Below are positions 42,619 through 51,545 of a stretch of DNA of 64,000 nucleotides, in pieces (position 1 is the stretch's first letter; every line of letters starts with the position of its first letter). The position numbers and the translations under genes were made by a program. Origin of the DNA: a bacterium (GTDB taxonomy: Bacteria > Hinthialibacterota > Hinthialibacteria > Hinthialibacterales > Hinthialibacteraceae); NCBI GenBank assembly GCA_016125385.1, contig WGLV01000019.1, positions 56,236 to 120,235 on the forward strand. Direction: 5' to 3'. The notes beneath the pieces are model-generated. The model did not search any database, was not told the origin of the DNA, and saw only the letters and a list, made by a program, of their open reading frames with translations.

Positions 42619-44934
42619 ATGAAACGCGACGCCATCGCAATCGTTTTCGTTCTCGCCGTGATCGCCCTGTTCGCTCATGAAACCTGGCTTCAGGGGCTGT
42701 CTCCCTTCAGCGGCGATATCGCGGTGCAGTTTTATCCGTGGAAATCGTTCACCCGCTCCATGCTGGCGCAGGGGACGCCGCCCTACTGGAACCCCTATAC
42801 TCACGGAGGCGCGCCGCTTCTGGCCAACGTGCAGTCGGCGGTGTTTTATCCCTTCGACCTGCTGCTGTTCGCCTTTCCGATGGAGCGCTTTTACGGGTTG
42901 TCGCTGCTGCTTCATCTCTGGATCGCGGGCGTGGGGGCTTACGCATTCGCGCGGGTGGCGGGCGCGACCCAGCTCCCCGCCGTGCTCGCGGGCGTGGCGT
43001 ATGGCCTGAACGGTTTCACCATGATTCACATCCCCTTTGGCAACCACCTGACCTACGTGGCGGCGGCTTGGGTTCCGTGGATGTTCTGGGCGGCGACGGG
43101 ATATCTGTTTTCAGATGGAAACCGGCTGGCGTGGTGGCTGGCGGGAACGGCGATCGCGTTTCTTCACTTCAGCAGCGGACATCCCCAGTTGCTGTTTTAT
43201 TCGCTGGTCTTCGTCCTCCTCTATACGCTGATTCTTCAGGGATGGCGCATGAGACGAGACGGCAATCTGAAGTTGCGCGTTCCGGCGTGGCTGACCATCG
43301 TCTGGGGGCTGGCACTGCTGCTGGGGATTCTGATGGCGTCGTACCAGTTGTTTTCAACGCTCGAGTACCTGGGTCACGCCAATCGCGCCGCCACGCTCGA
43401 CGTCGGCGCGGCGACGGAGTTTTCATTCGCGCCGCACCGGCTGATCACGCTGTTCTTCCCTGAATACTTCGGCACTCACCTGGGCGGCAACCATTACGAC
43501 GCGTTTTATTTCTGGTCGTGCGCGTATGCGGGCGTCATCGTTCCTTTTCTGGCACTGTCGCTGTTCAGGCCCGGAGTCAGACCGGTGGCGGCGGTCCCGC
43601 TGGCGGCGATGGCGCTGCTGGGGCTGTTTCTCGCCTGTGGACGCGGCAACCCGGTGTATACCCTGCTGCTGCATCTGCCCGGTTTCGGCCATTTCCGCGC
43701 GCCCGCCAAATTTTTGCCTTACTATCTCGCGCCGGTGTGCGTGTTGGCGTCGCTGGGGCTGGAGCGGCTTGCGCGCGAAGCCTACGCGAAGTACGGCCAG
43801 CCGAAACCCGAACAGGCTTTTCTGAAACTCCGCCTGATCGGGTTGGCTGCGCTGTCTCTGGTGGTGTTTTACATGGTTCCCCCGCTGCTGGCGGCGATGA
43901 CCGATCATTTGCGCTCGTTGCCCGGCGACCAACCCGGCGGTATTCGCTTTTATTCCAGCGCGGTCGGTCTCAGCCTGTTGCTCTGCGCTTTGACGCTGTA
44001 CCTGTACACCCGCAAGATTCCCGGCAAGACGCGGCTGGCGATGTCGCTTGCGATGACGCTGCTGCTCTGCGTCGATCTGTTCACCTATGGACGCGCCTAT
44101 TACGGCGTCACGTTGTTGCCTCCCGCCTCGATCGCCCATATCAACGCCAAACCGGTCGAGATGAAATATATCGACACGCTTCCCGATCGTACGCCAGTGG
44201 ATCGCGTGGCCACTTTGTATCGACCGGGGCGGCTTTATTCGCCCGATCGTTCGATTTTATGGAGAATCCCCGAACTGGCGGGCTACGATCCGATGAGCCT
44301 GCGCTCGTACAACCGGCTGATCGGCGAAATGGAAGGCTGGAAGGAGGGCGAGTATCACGACGACATCCGGCTCACCGTGTCCGACGCGCCCGAACTCGAT
44401 CTGATGAACGTGCGGTTTATCCGTTCGGAGACCGAGTTGAACGATCCCGGCCTCAAGCCGCTGATCGCGGCGGATTCGGGCCGTCTGTACGAACGCCTCA
44501 GCCCGGGGCGGTCGTGGGCGATGATTTCGCCGCGAAACAGCAACGGCAATCCAGCTGAAAACGCGGTCTGGACGCCGGTGAAAACCAGCGTGACCGAGTA
44601 TGAGCCGTTGCGCCTCTCGTTTGAGGCGAGCGTCGACGCGCCGGTATGGCTGCGCGTGGCCGAATGGGCCTTTCCGCACTGGACGGCGCGGGTGAGCCGG
44701 ATTGGAGCGCCCCCCAAGCCGGTGCGCATCGCCGAAACCGCCGAAGGGTTGCGCGCCATTGCGCTTGAACCGGGCGGTTGGACGGTGGAGATGGCGTATC
44801 GCGAGCCGTGGGGCCGCTGGCTGCTCACCGCGCTGGCGTGGATCGCCTTCGCCAAATTGACCGTGCTGTGTTACCTGTTGCGCACCGGGCGGTTCTGGCC
44901 GCTGGCCCAGCGCGCCATGGGCTGGCACTATTGA
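42619..44934 (+). CDS. YfhO-family membrane protein
   Basis: A 771-residue polytopic protein, the third YfhO paralogue here. The first loop has SGDIAVQFYPWKSFTRSM, then PYWNPYTHGGAPLLAN and QSAVFYPFD. About twelve helices follow, plus FRAPAKFLPYY (a motif of the family), a soluble region about residues 520-730, and a last helix near residue 745. The usual WxPGWxxxVDG C-terminal motif is modified (AEWAFPHWTARV). A GT-C glycosyltransferase-like role in surface glycan decoration is likely. It lies between the methyltransferase/MTHFR gene and hslU, with which it converges. Confidence 0.86.
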   Translation: MKRDAIAIVFVLAVIALFAHETWLQGLSPFSGDIAVQFYPWKSFTRSMLAQGTPPYWNPYTHGGAPLLANVQSAVFYPFDLLLFAFPMERFYGLSLLLHLWIAGVGAYAFARVAGATQLPAVLAGVAYGLNGFTMIHIPFGNHLTYVAAAWVPWMFWAATGYLFSDGNRLAWWLAGTAIAFLHFSSGHPQLLFYSLVFVLLYTLILQGWRMRRDGNLKLRVPAWLTIVWGLALLLGILMASYQLFSTLEYLGHANRAATLDVGAATEFSFAPHRLITLFFPEYFGTHLGGNHYDAFYFWSCAYAGVIVPFLALSLFRPGVRPVAAVPLAAMALLGLFLACGRGNPVYTLLLHLPGFGHFRAPAKFLPYYLAPVCVLASLGLERLAREAYAKYGQPKPEQAFLKLRLIGLAALSLVVFYMVPPLLAAMTDHLRSLPGDQPGGIRFYSSAVGLSLLLCALTLYLYTRKIPGKTRLAMSLAMTLLLCVDLFTYGRAYYGVTLLPPASIAHINAKPVEMKYIDTLPDRTPVDRVATLYRPGRLYSPDRSILWRIPELAGYDPMSLRSYNRLIGEMEGWKEGEYHDDIRLTVSDAPELDLMNVRFIRSETELNDPGLKPLIAADSGRLYERLSPGRSWAMISPRNSNGNPAENAVWTPVKTSVTEYEPLRLSFEASVDAPVWLRVAEWAFPHWTARVSRIGAPPKPVRIAETAEGLRAIALEPGGWTVEMAYREPWGRWLLTALAWIAFAKLTVLCYLLRTGRFWPLAQRAMGWHY

Positions 44935-44947
44935 CGGTCTCCGCCCG

Positions 44948-46351
44948 CTACAAGATGTAGCGGGAGAGGTCGTTGTCGTCGGCGATGTCGCCCAGTTGTT
45001 CGCGCACGTACGCCTTGTCGATCGACACCGTCTGGCCGCGCATCTCCGGCGCGTTGAACGAAACTTCTTCCAACACGTTCTCCAGAATGGTGTGCAGCCG
45101 CCGCGCGCCGATGTTTTCCGTCTCTTCATTGATGCGCGCCGCCATGGACGCCATTTCATCGATGCCGTCGTCTTCGAACTCGATGGTCACGCCTTCGGTC
45201 TGCATCAGGTGTTGATACTGGCGCAGCAGCGAGTTTTGGGGCTCGGTGAGAATGCGTTTGAAGTCGTCTTCATCGAGATCGTCGAGTTCGACGCGGATCG
45301 GGAAGCGGCCCTGCAACTCGGGCATCAGGTCGCTGGGGCTGGTTCCATGAAACGCCCCGGCGGCGATGAAGAGAATGTGTTCGGTGTTGATCATGCCGTA
45401 CTTGGTGTATACGTTGGAGCCTTCAACCAGCGGAAGAATGTCACGCTGTACGCCCGAGCGCGACACGTCCGGCCCCGAGCCCCCATCGCGTCCCACGACC
45501 TTATCGATCTCGTCGAGAAACACAATGCCCGATTGCTGCACGCGGTCGACGGCGTCCTGCGTGATCTGTTCCATATCGACAAGGCGGTCCGCCTCTTCCT
45601 GAACCAGAATGGGCCTCGCGTCGCTCACCTTCATCGATTTTCGTTTGCGCTTGGCCGGCATCATCTTGTCGACCATGTCGCGCAGGTCGATGCCCATTTC
45701 CTCCAGCCCCATGTTGGGCGGGATGCCCACCACCACGTTCTTTGAGCGGTCTTTAACTTCGATCTCGACCTCGCGTTCTTCCAGCTGCTTGTCGCGCAGC
45801 ATTTCGCGGAAGCGCTCGCGGGTGGCGTGAAGCCGCGCCTGGCGCGCCTGGTGGTCTTCTTCCGTATCCGTTGAACCGCGCGGGAAATTTTGCGGGACCA
45901 GCAGATCGAGCAGCCGTTCTTCGGCGTTCTTTTCCGCCTGGGCGGTGCAGATTTCGAGCTGGCGCGCCCGTTCGGACGAGACCGCGATCTCGACCAGGTC
46001 GCGGATAATCGATTCGACGTCGCGGCCCACGTAGCCCACCTCGGTGAACTTGGTGGCTTCAATCTTGATGAAGGGCGCGTCTTCGAGCCGGGCCAGACGG
46101 CGGGCGATTTCGGTTTTGCCCACGCCGGTGGGGCCCATCATGATGATGTTTTTGGGGTGGATCTCTTCCTGAATATCGGGCGGAAGCACGCGGCGGCGGG
46201 CGCGGTTGCGCAGGGCGACGGCCACCGCTTTTTTGGCCTCTTCCTGGCCGATGATGTATTTGTCGAGTTCTTCAACGATCTGTTTCGGGGTCAATCCCGG
46301 CGCGAGCGGCGCACCGGTGGATACGACCGGGGGTTGAAAAGGTTCAGTCAT
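44948..46351 (-). CDS. hslU: ATP-dependent protease ATPase subunit HslU
   Basis: AAA+ unfoldase of the HslUV (ClpYQ) protease, 467 residues. Visible: LTPKQIVEELDKYIIGQEEAKKAV at the start, Walker A MGPTGVGKTEIARRLA (about residue 74), KFTEVGYVGRDVE pore-loop region, the I domain of about 130 residues, Walker B IVFLDEIDKV, and the conserved C-terminal LSRYIL that inserts into HslV. It starts 3 bp after hslV, so the two are one operon. Confidence 0.97.
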   Translation of the reverse strand: MTEPFQPPVVSTGAPLAPGLTPKQIVEELDKYIIGQEEAKKAVAVALRNRARRRVLPPDIQEEIHPKNIIMMGPTGVGKTEIARRLARLEDAPFIKIEATKFTEVGYVGRDVESIIRDLVEIAVSSERARQLEICTAQAEKNAEERLLDLLVPQNFPRGSTDTEEDHQARQARLHATRERFREMLRDKQLEEREVEIEVKDRSKNVVVGIPPNMGLEEMGIDLRDMVDKMMPAKRKRKSMKVSDARPILVQEEADRLVDMEQITQDAVDRVQQSGIVFLDEIDKVVGRDGGSGPDVSRSGVQRDILPLVEGSNVYTKYGMINTEHILFIAAGAFHGTSPSDLMPELQGRFPIRVELDDLDEDDFKRILTEPQNSLLRQYQHLMQTEGVTIEFEDDGIDEMASMAARINEETENIGARRLHTILENVLEEVSFNAPEMRGQTVSIDKAYVREQLGDIADDNDLSRYIL

Positions 46352-46354
46352 GGG

Positions 46355-46972
46355 TTACTTGCTTTCGTTGTTGGATTGTGAGCCTTCGTCTTTGTTCTCA
46401 TCGTCCTGGCTCAGGGTTTCGACGGTGATATGGCTGTTGGTGTAGATGCAGATATCGGAGGCGATGCGCATCGCTTCGAGCGCGATCTCTTTCGGCGGCA
46501 TTTCGGTGAGCTGCAACAACGCCCGCGCCGCCGCCTGAGCGAAGGGCCCGCCCGAACCGATGGCGATGATGCCATCGTCGGGCTCGATCACGTCACCGGT
46601 ACCCGAGATGACCAGGCTGCGGTCGGCGTCGCAGACGATGAGCAGCGCTTCGAGATGGCGCAGCATCTTGTCGGTGCGCCATTCCTTGGCGAGTTCGACC
46701 GCCGAGCGGGTGAGGTTACCTTTGAATTCGTCGAGTTTGGCCTCGAATTTTTCAAACAGCGTGAAGGCGTCGGCTGAAGCGCCGGCGAAACCGGCGAGAA
46801 TGGCGCCATCGAACATGGTGCGCACCTTGCGCGCCGACTGTTTCATGATGGTGTCGCCCAGCGTGACCTGACCGTCTCCGGCGATGACGACGTCTTCGCC
46901 GCGCCGCACCGAGAGGATGGTGGTGGCGTGAAACCGGATCAGCCCGTCCGGGGCGTGATGGGGTTGATTCAT
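46355..46972 (-). CDS. hslV: ATP-dependent protease proteolytic subunit HslV
   Basis: Threonine protease subunit of HslUV, 205 residues. The proteasome-like core is clear: [52 protein letters not shown] and [20 protein letters not shown]. The catalytic threonine should be T17, so an N-terminal extension of 16 residues must be removed, longer than the single methionine of E. coli HslV. The C-terminal ~20 residues are lysine/glutamate-rich. It is transcribed before hslU. Confidence 0.96.
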   Translation of the reverse strand: MNQPHHAPDGLIRFHATTILSVRRGEDVVIAGDGQVTLGDTIMKQSARKVRTMFDGAILAGFAGASADAFTLFEKFEAKLDEFKGNLTRSAVELAKEWRTDKMLRHLEALLIVCDADRSLVISGTGDVIEPDDGIIAIGSGGPFAQAAARALLQLTEMPPKEIALEAMRIASDICIYTNSHITVETLSQDDENKDEGSQSNNESK

Positions 46973-47094
46973 TCAGATTGACTCCTGGCTGGATTCATGG
47001 CGGTTGATTCTCATTTAAATGGATACGATTCACGATGCGGGATGATTCATGCTCCGCCAAGTTTATTGTAACTCCACGCCTCTTATGCGGGCAG

Positions 47095-47230
47095 TGCGAG
47101 ACTCACCGCGCGGACAGTGTCCGCCGCCCGGTCTTTGGATTCTGCGCACCAAGCGCGCCCGTTGGGCGGACAGTGTCCGCTGCCAAGACTTTGGGCTGTG
47201 CGAACAGTGCGCTCCCGTTGGTCGCTGACT
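47095..47230. repeat. Intergenic repeat with two CAGTG-loop hairpins
   Basis: Two closely related hairpins (47110-47124 and 47166-47180), each GCGGA-CAGTG-TCCGC, embedded in the CCAAGCGCGCCCG...AGACTTTGGG module of the composite repeat family. It lies upstream of hslV, within the 774-bp gap 46973-47746 that has no accepted gene. Confidence 0.8.
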
Positions 47231-47384
47231 TGATTGGTTGAAGAAACGCGGTGGTTATTTTTGAAAAATTAGCAATGCGGGGAATTTTCGATTGTTCTCT
47301 CCACGAAACAGGTCATGTTGCAGGGGCTCGTTTGTTTTTTTTCGTGTTATTCGTTCATTTCGTGTTTTCGTGATTCAACAAAGA

Positions 47385-47484
47385 AACGAATCCGTGCGAT
47401 CGAGGAGCGGGTTTGAAACCCGCCCCTGCGGTGGAATCAAGCGAGGTTTCCCCCCAAAGATTGGGGGGACTAAGGAGGGGGTTG
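47385..47484. repeat. Compound intergenic repeat
   Basis: Contains the GCGGGTTT-G-AAACCCGC palindrome (47402-47427) and the CCCCCAAAGATTGGGGGG module followed by GAGGGGGTTGG. It is the same arrangement as at 25.6 kb, in reverse order. Confidence 0.78.
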
Positions 47485-47640
47485 GCTGAAAAATCGCAAT
47501 GGCTGCGTAATGCGCTCAATCGACGTTAAGTCCCTGCGGTCTTCAGGGAGAGAACCAAAAGTTCGCTCCATCCACAAGCGTTCCCCAATCGATCGTGCTA
47601 TGCAACCTCTTGTAGTCCGGCCGGTTGCGCTGCATATCAA

Positions 47641-47660
47641 TGATATTATCAACAATATAA
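47641..47660. repeat. 20-bp sequence shared downstream of two pseudopilin genes
   Basis: An exact 20-bp match to 48599-48618. It begins TGATATTATC and is itself partly self-complementary (ATATT...AATAT). Each copy lies about 60-90 bp beyond the stop codon of one of the two tandem minus-strand pseudopilin genes. Confidence 0.75.
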
Positions 47661-47676
47661 CCTCTACAAAATGCGG

Positions 47677-47704
47677 AACGCCCCCCGAACCATCGGGGGG
47701 CGTT
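47677..47704. terminator. Strong GC hairpin downstream of a pseudopilin gene
   Basis: Perfect 12-bp stem AACGCCCCCCGA / TCGGGGGGCGTT with loop ACCA. It lies 42 bp past the stop of the minus-strand pseudopilin gene. A short T run follows on the plus strand only, so it is a weak intrinsic terminator on the minus strand but could protect the 3' end. Confidence 0.6.
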
Positions 47705-47746
47705 TTCGGTGATTCGTACTTGAATGATCGAGAGGGGAGAAACGCG

Positions 47747-48313
47747 CTATTCCAGCCCACGGTTGCTCGACATGATGTCACCGCTTGACTGGATGCCGTT
47801 ACTGGTGGAGTAAGTATACGTCCCTGTTTTACGGCCGATGGCGTCGTAATCGCCCTTCCAGTCGGCGTCCTGATCGGGCCCGACCGAGCGCATGACGTAT
47901 CCCAGCGAATATTTTTTCATCGCGGGATTGGTGGTGACGCCGGTCATTGAGCCGTAATACTCATAATAACGCTCATTCTTGCCGAGTACGTTGGTCGCTT
48001 CATCCGAACGAATCCAGATATCGAGCGGGATGGTGGACATATAGGCGATCGGCGTCGTCAGTTGTTTATAGGTGTTTACTTCCGACCCGGCGTTACTCAA
48101 TCCGATTCCGTCGAAATCAGGTGGATATGAATTGCGATCGAGATGATACTGCTCCATCGCATCAACCAGCGAGCGCATGTCGGACCAGGTGCGAGCGACC
48201 TTGGCTCGGATCTGGGCGTTCAGAAAATTGGGTACGGCGATGGCGGCGAGAATTCCAATAATCGCAACAACGATCAACAATTCAATCAGGGTAAAGCCTT
48301 TCATCCTTCGCAT
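47747..48313 (-). CDS. Type II/IV pseudopilin (GspG-like)
   Basis: A 188-residue prepilin. The class-III signal is short (MRRMKG), cleaved after glycine before [19 protein letters not shown], with the conserved glutamate at mature position 5. The N-terminal helix continues IRAKVARTWSDMRSLVDAMEQY. The C-terminal globular part ends in SNGIQSSGDIMSSNRGLE, a signature shared with the other pseudopilins in the window. GGAGG lies eight bases before the ATG. It is probably a minor or major pseudopilin of a type II secretion or type IV pilus system encoded elsewhere. Highly similar to the adjacent gene at 48678-49247. Confidence 0.92.
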   Translation of the reverse strand: MRRMKGFTLIELLIVVAIIGILAAIAVPNFLNAQIRAKVARTWSDMRSLVDAMEQYHLDRNSYPPDFDGIGLSNAGSEVNTYKQLTTPIAYMSTIPLDIWIRSDEATNVLGKNERYYEYYGSMTGVTTNPAMKKYSLGYVMRSVGPDQDADWKGDYDAIGRKTGTYTYSTSNGIQSSGDIMSSNRGLE

Positions 48314-48677
48314 TCAACTTTCCTCCATCTTCTGTAATACAAGGGTGTTGGTTGGATTGTCATACACTTATATAAAATAGTATCTCAGCGTGGCGTGAAT
48401 AAACACTTTCACTCGTAATAAATTGTAAAATCGTCAGGATTCTGGTTCGGTGTTGGGAGGAAGCACCACGGGTTGAGATTGCGTCATGGAGTTGACGGTG
48501 GAGGGAACGGAATATGCACACGGCTTCATCCACAGAATCTCCTCAGTGGTTTCAGCCTACTAACTTGAATATCTGTAAGAAGTTAAGCAAATCGCCTGTG
48601 ATATTATCAACAATATAATATCAGATCTGCGGTACAACCTCTGCTGGTTATGGGGGTGTTTTCCGCCGAATCGCCGG
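48314..48677. other. Gap between the tandem pseudopilin genes
   Basis: Besides the 20-bp copy (48599-48618) it holds AT-rich sequence near 48355-48430 that should contain the promoter of the downstream minus-strand gene. No gene was recognised. Confidence 0.5.
48599..48618. repeat. Second copy of the 20-bp post-pseudopilin sequence
   Basis: Identical to 47641-47660. It is located 60 bp past the stop codon of the pseudopilin gene at 48678-49247, at a similar relative position to the other copy. Confidence 0.75.
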
Positions 48678-49247
48678 TTATTCCAGCCCCCGATTGCTGG
48701 CGATGATGTCACCAGTCGAAGTCAGGCCGTTGCTGGGGTTGTAGGTGAAGCGGCCGGTTTTCGCACCGATGGCGTTATAGTCGCCCAGCCAGGTTTCAGT
48801 TTTGTCAGGGCCTACCGAGCGGATGACATACCCCAACCCATAGCGTTTCATCACCGCGTTGGTGGTGACGCCATAGCCCGACCCCCAGTATTCAAAATAC
48901 TTTTCGGTCTTCCCGCGAAGGACGCTTCCCGACTCGTCCGAGCGAATCCAGACATCGAGCGGGATGCTGGAGAGGTAGGCGATGGGCGTAGTTAGTTGTT
49001 TATACGTGCTGATCTCAGAACCCACGCTGCTTTGTCCAATCCCATCAAAATCAGGGATATAAGAGTTCTTGTCGAGGTGATACTGCTCCATCGCGTTAAC
49101 GATGGTGCGCAGGTCGGCCCAAGAACGCGCAACCTTGGCGCGGATCTGGGCGTTGAGAAAATTCGGCACGGCGATGGCCGCAAGTATCCCGATAATCGCG
49201 ACCACGATCAGCAGTTCAATGAGCGTAAAGCCTTTCTTTCCAATCAT
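48678..49247 (-). CDS. Type II/IV pseudopilin (GspG-like), tandem paralogue
   Basis: A 189-residue prepilin starting MIGKKG, with [19 protein letters not shown] and the glutamate-5 after the cleaved glycine. GGAGGAAT lies three bases before the ATG, which decides the start against a longer frame. Much of the globular part is near-identical to the neighbour (DFDGIG, TYKQLTTPIAY, IPLDVWIRSDES, GYVIRSVGPD), with the C-terminal SNGLTSTGDIIASNRGLE. A recent tandem duplication is the simplest explanation. The function is as a pilin-like subunit. Confidence 0.92.
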   Translation of the reverse strand: MIGKKGFTLIELLIVVAIIGILAAIAVPNFLNAQIRAKVARSWADLRTIVNAMEQYHLDKNSYIPDFDGIGQSSVGSEISTYKQLTTPIAYLSSIPLDVWIRSDESGSVLRGKTEKYFEYWGSGYGVTTNAVMKRYGLGYVIRSVGPDKTETWLGDYNAIGAKTGRFTYNPSNGLTSTGDIIASNRGLE

Positions 49248-49415
49248 TTTATTCCTCCAAAAAATCATGAATACAGCGTACGCAACCGGGAGGGTCAAGG
49301 TATTGGGTGGATTCCATTGTACCAAAAAGTTTTGTAACCAGACATAAAAAATCGATTAAATTATCAGGAGGCGTGACTGCGGGGAAAGAAAAATTCATTT
49401 TTTGAATTTTTTGAG

Positions 49416-49444
49416 TTGACGGATCGTTTGAACCGGGTTATTCT
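49416..49444 (+). promoter_or_regulatory. Sigma-70-like promoter for the NusG paralogue
   Basis: TTGACG (49416-49421), 17-bp spacer, TATTCT (49439-49444), followed by an AT-rich start region. It lies about 50 bp upstream of the gene at 49496. Predicted by eye. Confidence 0.55.
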
Positions 49445-49495
49445 TTATTCATAATTTGAATTTAGCACAACAAACCGACGTGAAAGCGGAACGCG

Positions 49496-50059
49496 ATGTT
49501 GAGCGCCAATCTTGATGAATACGCCATGCGATGGCCCAGCGGCCGGCCTCTTGAAGAGGACCTCGGCGCGTGGCGGGTGGCGTACCTCAAACCGCGAAAC
49601 GAAAAGGCGCTCGCACGCGAATGTCAGCAGGCCGGCATCTCGTACTACCTGCCGCTCTACGTCAAACGCTCACGCCGCCGCGACAACAACAAACAGCGCA
49701 AAAGCGTCATGCCGCTGTTTCCCGGATATTTCCCCTTCGTCGATCGCGGCGATGAATCGCAACGGCTTCATCAGACCAACCGGGTGGTTCACATCCTCGA
49801 CGTCAGCGATCAGGACGCCTTTGTGCGCGATCTGGCGATGGTGTGGCGAGCCGCCGAATCGGGCGCGAAGCTGGAAGTCACGCCCGGATTCGTCGAAGGC
49901 CAGCGCGTTAGAGTTCAGGATGGACCGTTACTCGGCATGACCGGAGTCGTTGAAAGCGTATACAGAGACAAGCCCCGGCTGATTATCAACGTCGAGGCGC
50001 TCAACCTGGCGGTCAAGGTTGAGATCGACGCCGAATCGGTTGAACCGGTTTCGGACTGA
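49496..50059 (+). CDS. NusG-like antitermination factor (RfaH/UpxY type)
   Basis: A 187-residue paralogue of NusG. The NGN domain has AWRVAYLKPRNEKALARECQQAGISYYLP, the basic KRSRRRDNNKQRK loop, and MPLFPGYFPFV. The KOW domain begins at FVEGQRVRVQDGPLLGMTGVVE. Such specialised NusG paralogues bind RNA polymerase and allow it to read through long polysaccharide or secondary-metabolite operons. Here it is not followed by such an operon: a terminator-like hairpin lies 93 bp downstream. Its target is unknown. A promoter precedes it. Confidence 0.9.
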   Translation: MLSANLDEYAMRWPSGRPLEEDLGAWRVAYLKPRNEKALARECQQAGISYYLPLYVKRSRRRDNNKQRKSVMPLFPGYFPFVDRGDESQRLHQTNRVVHILDVSDQDAFVRDLAMVWRAAESGAKLEVTPGFVEGQRVRVQDGPLLGMTGVVESVYRDKPRLIINVEALNLAVKVEIDAESVEPVSD

Positions 50060-50152
50060 GCAGGATCCCAAAATCGAGAACAAGGACAAAGCCTTTAACC
50101 CAAGAGACTTTTCCTGTCACACGCATTGATCCAATCCCTCGTCCAAGGGAAC

Positions 50153-50181
50153 AGGCGGGCTAACCCCCCGCCTTTTTTTTT
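50153..50181 (+). terminator. Terminator after the NusG-like gene
   Basis: AGGCGGG / CCCGCCT stem with a short loop and nine T. It sits between convergent genes, so it may also serve the minus-strand HAD gene, although the poly-T is on the plus strand. Confidence 0.88.
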
Positions 50182-50228
50182 GCCCGGCCAGCGGCGTCCG
50201 GTCAGGTGTGTACGATGCAACCTGTCGA

Positions 50229-51068
50229 TCAGCCGAAGAGGGTCTGAATAATGGCGGGCGTTTCGGCGAAATGGGGAATGATAAAGTCGGCTCCCGCCTG
50301 GATCAGCCGGTTGCGCTTCCACTCCTCAATCTCGACGCGGCCCGCCTCGTCGGTGGCCACGCCCAGCGTCAATCCTCCGACTTCCTTGCAATTCTCGATC
50401 TCGACGTAGCCGTCGCCGATGGCCAGCAGGGCTTCGCCGGGCAATTGGTTTTCCTGAATGATGCGGTCGATCACCATCTTTTTCGAAAACTTTTTATAAT
50501 CGTCGAGCGCGCCGTAGATGTGCGGCTCGAAGTATTTCGTCAGCCCCAGCGCCTCGGCCTCGTCGACGACGTACTGGTGATCGGTGCCGCTGGCGAGGTA
50601 GAGCGTCGCGCCCCGCGACTTGAGCGCGTCGAGAAACGCGTAACTTCCAGTGACGAGATACTCCTCGGGTTGAATCGAACCGGCTTTGAGTCCCTCGACG
50701 CGGTGATGAATTCGCTGCCACAGGCGGTCGAGATAGATGTGTTTATACTCCAGCGGTTCGCGCGCGGTTCCTCCGCGTTTTTCGATCTGCGCCTTGAGCT
50801 CGATCATCTGGTAGATGGTCTGTTTGCCGGTCAGCCGGGTCACGTATTCCTTCACCATCAGGGTGAGTTCATCGTCGCTTTCATCCGTGCCGGTCTCGCG
50901 CAGAAACTCGACCATCATCGGAACCATGACGTCCTGCCAGCCCTCGCGGATCAGCGAGAGGGTTCCATCAAAGTCGAAGAGGGCGTAACGGATTTCGCGG
51001 CGCGGCGCGTTCGTGACGATCTCGATACGGGTTCCGGGGACGAACGTGGCGGCTTGGGCCTGGGTCAT
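50229..51068 (-). CDS. HAD-superfamily hydrolase
   Basis: A 279-residue phosphatase-like protein of HAD subfamily I. Motif I is FDFDGTLS (about residue 33) with the nucleophilic aspartate; motif II is LASGT; a lysine in KKMVIDRI is motif III; and motif IV is GDGYVEIENCKE. A helical cap about residues 50-150 suggests small-molecule phosphate substrates. The substrate cannot be inferred, and the neighbours give no clue. Confidence 0.88.
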   Translation of the reverse strand: MTQAQAATFVPGTRIEIVTNAPRREIRYALFDFDGTLSLIREGWQDVMVPMMVEFLRETGTDESDDELTLMVKEYVTRLTGKQTIYQMIELKAQIEKRGGTAREPLEYKHIYLDRLWQRIHHRVEGLKAGSIQPEEYLVTGSYAFLDALKSRGATLYLASGTDHQYVVDEAEALGLTKYFEPHIYGALDDYKKFSKKMVIDRIIQENQLPGEALLAIGDGYVEIENCKEVGGLTLGVATDEAGRVEIEEWKRNRLIQAGADFIIPHFAETPAIIQTLFG

Positions 51069-51545
51069 GATTTTTAAATACCATCCATAGATTTAAGCGC
51101 GCGTGGCGGCGCTGATGTACAGAGTCGGTCGATCGAATCGGGAGACCTATTTAATGGCGAATCGCACAAAATCGCCAGCCCCGCCGCCCCAGCGGCCGGG
51201 TGGAAACCATCCGTCAACCCGCGCTCCGTCGGCGAACGCCCGAAATTTCCGTGACAACTTTTTACAAATAGGTTATTGTATTTTCATACCTGAAGGATGA
51301 TAATCAGAGTCACACGGACGGTTCCGTAAGAGTTCATCCATCCCCTTATCTCTTTCGGATTCGGACGCGGCAGTCGATATAAACGATCGTCTCAAGATCA
51401 GCGTAAGGCTCCAGACGGGCGGTGTATTTTCCGGACTCATTCATTCATGAGTCATCGCCCGAACAGGGAGGCGGCCGCACGGTGGGCCCAAATCCGGCGG
51501 CCTCCTCCCGGTCGGAGCCAACCCCACTTACGGAGGTGCGTGATC
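51069..51545. other. Intergenic region upstream of a pseudopilin gene
   Basis: About 480 bp. It must contain the promoter of the divergent HAD gene and of the pseudopilin gene. A short 65-codon plus-strand frame at 51103-51300 shows no family resemblance. No strong promoter pair or RNA element was found. Confidence 0.45.

Noticed and set aside
47510..47788. 92-codon plus-strand frame near the pseudopilin
   Set aside because: It crosses the strong hairpin and the 20-bp repeat and overlaps the pseudopilin gene end. No homology seen.
51103..51300. Short 65-codon plus-strand frame
   Set aside because: Proline- and arginine-rich, no ribosome site, no recognisable family.
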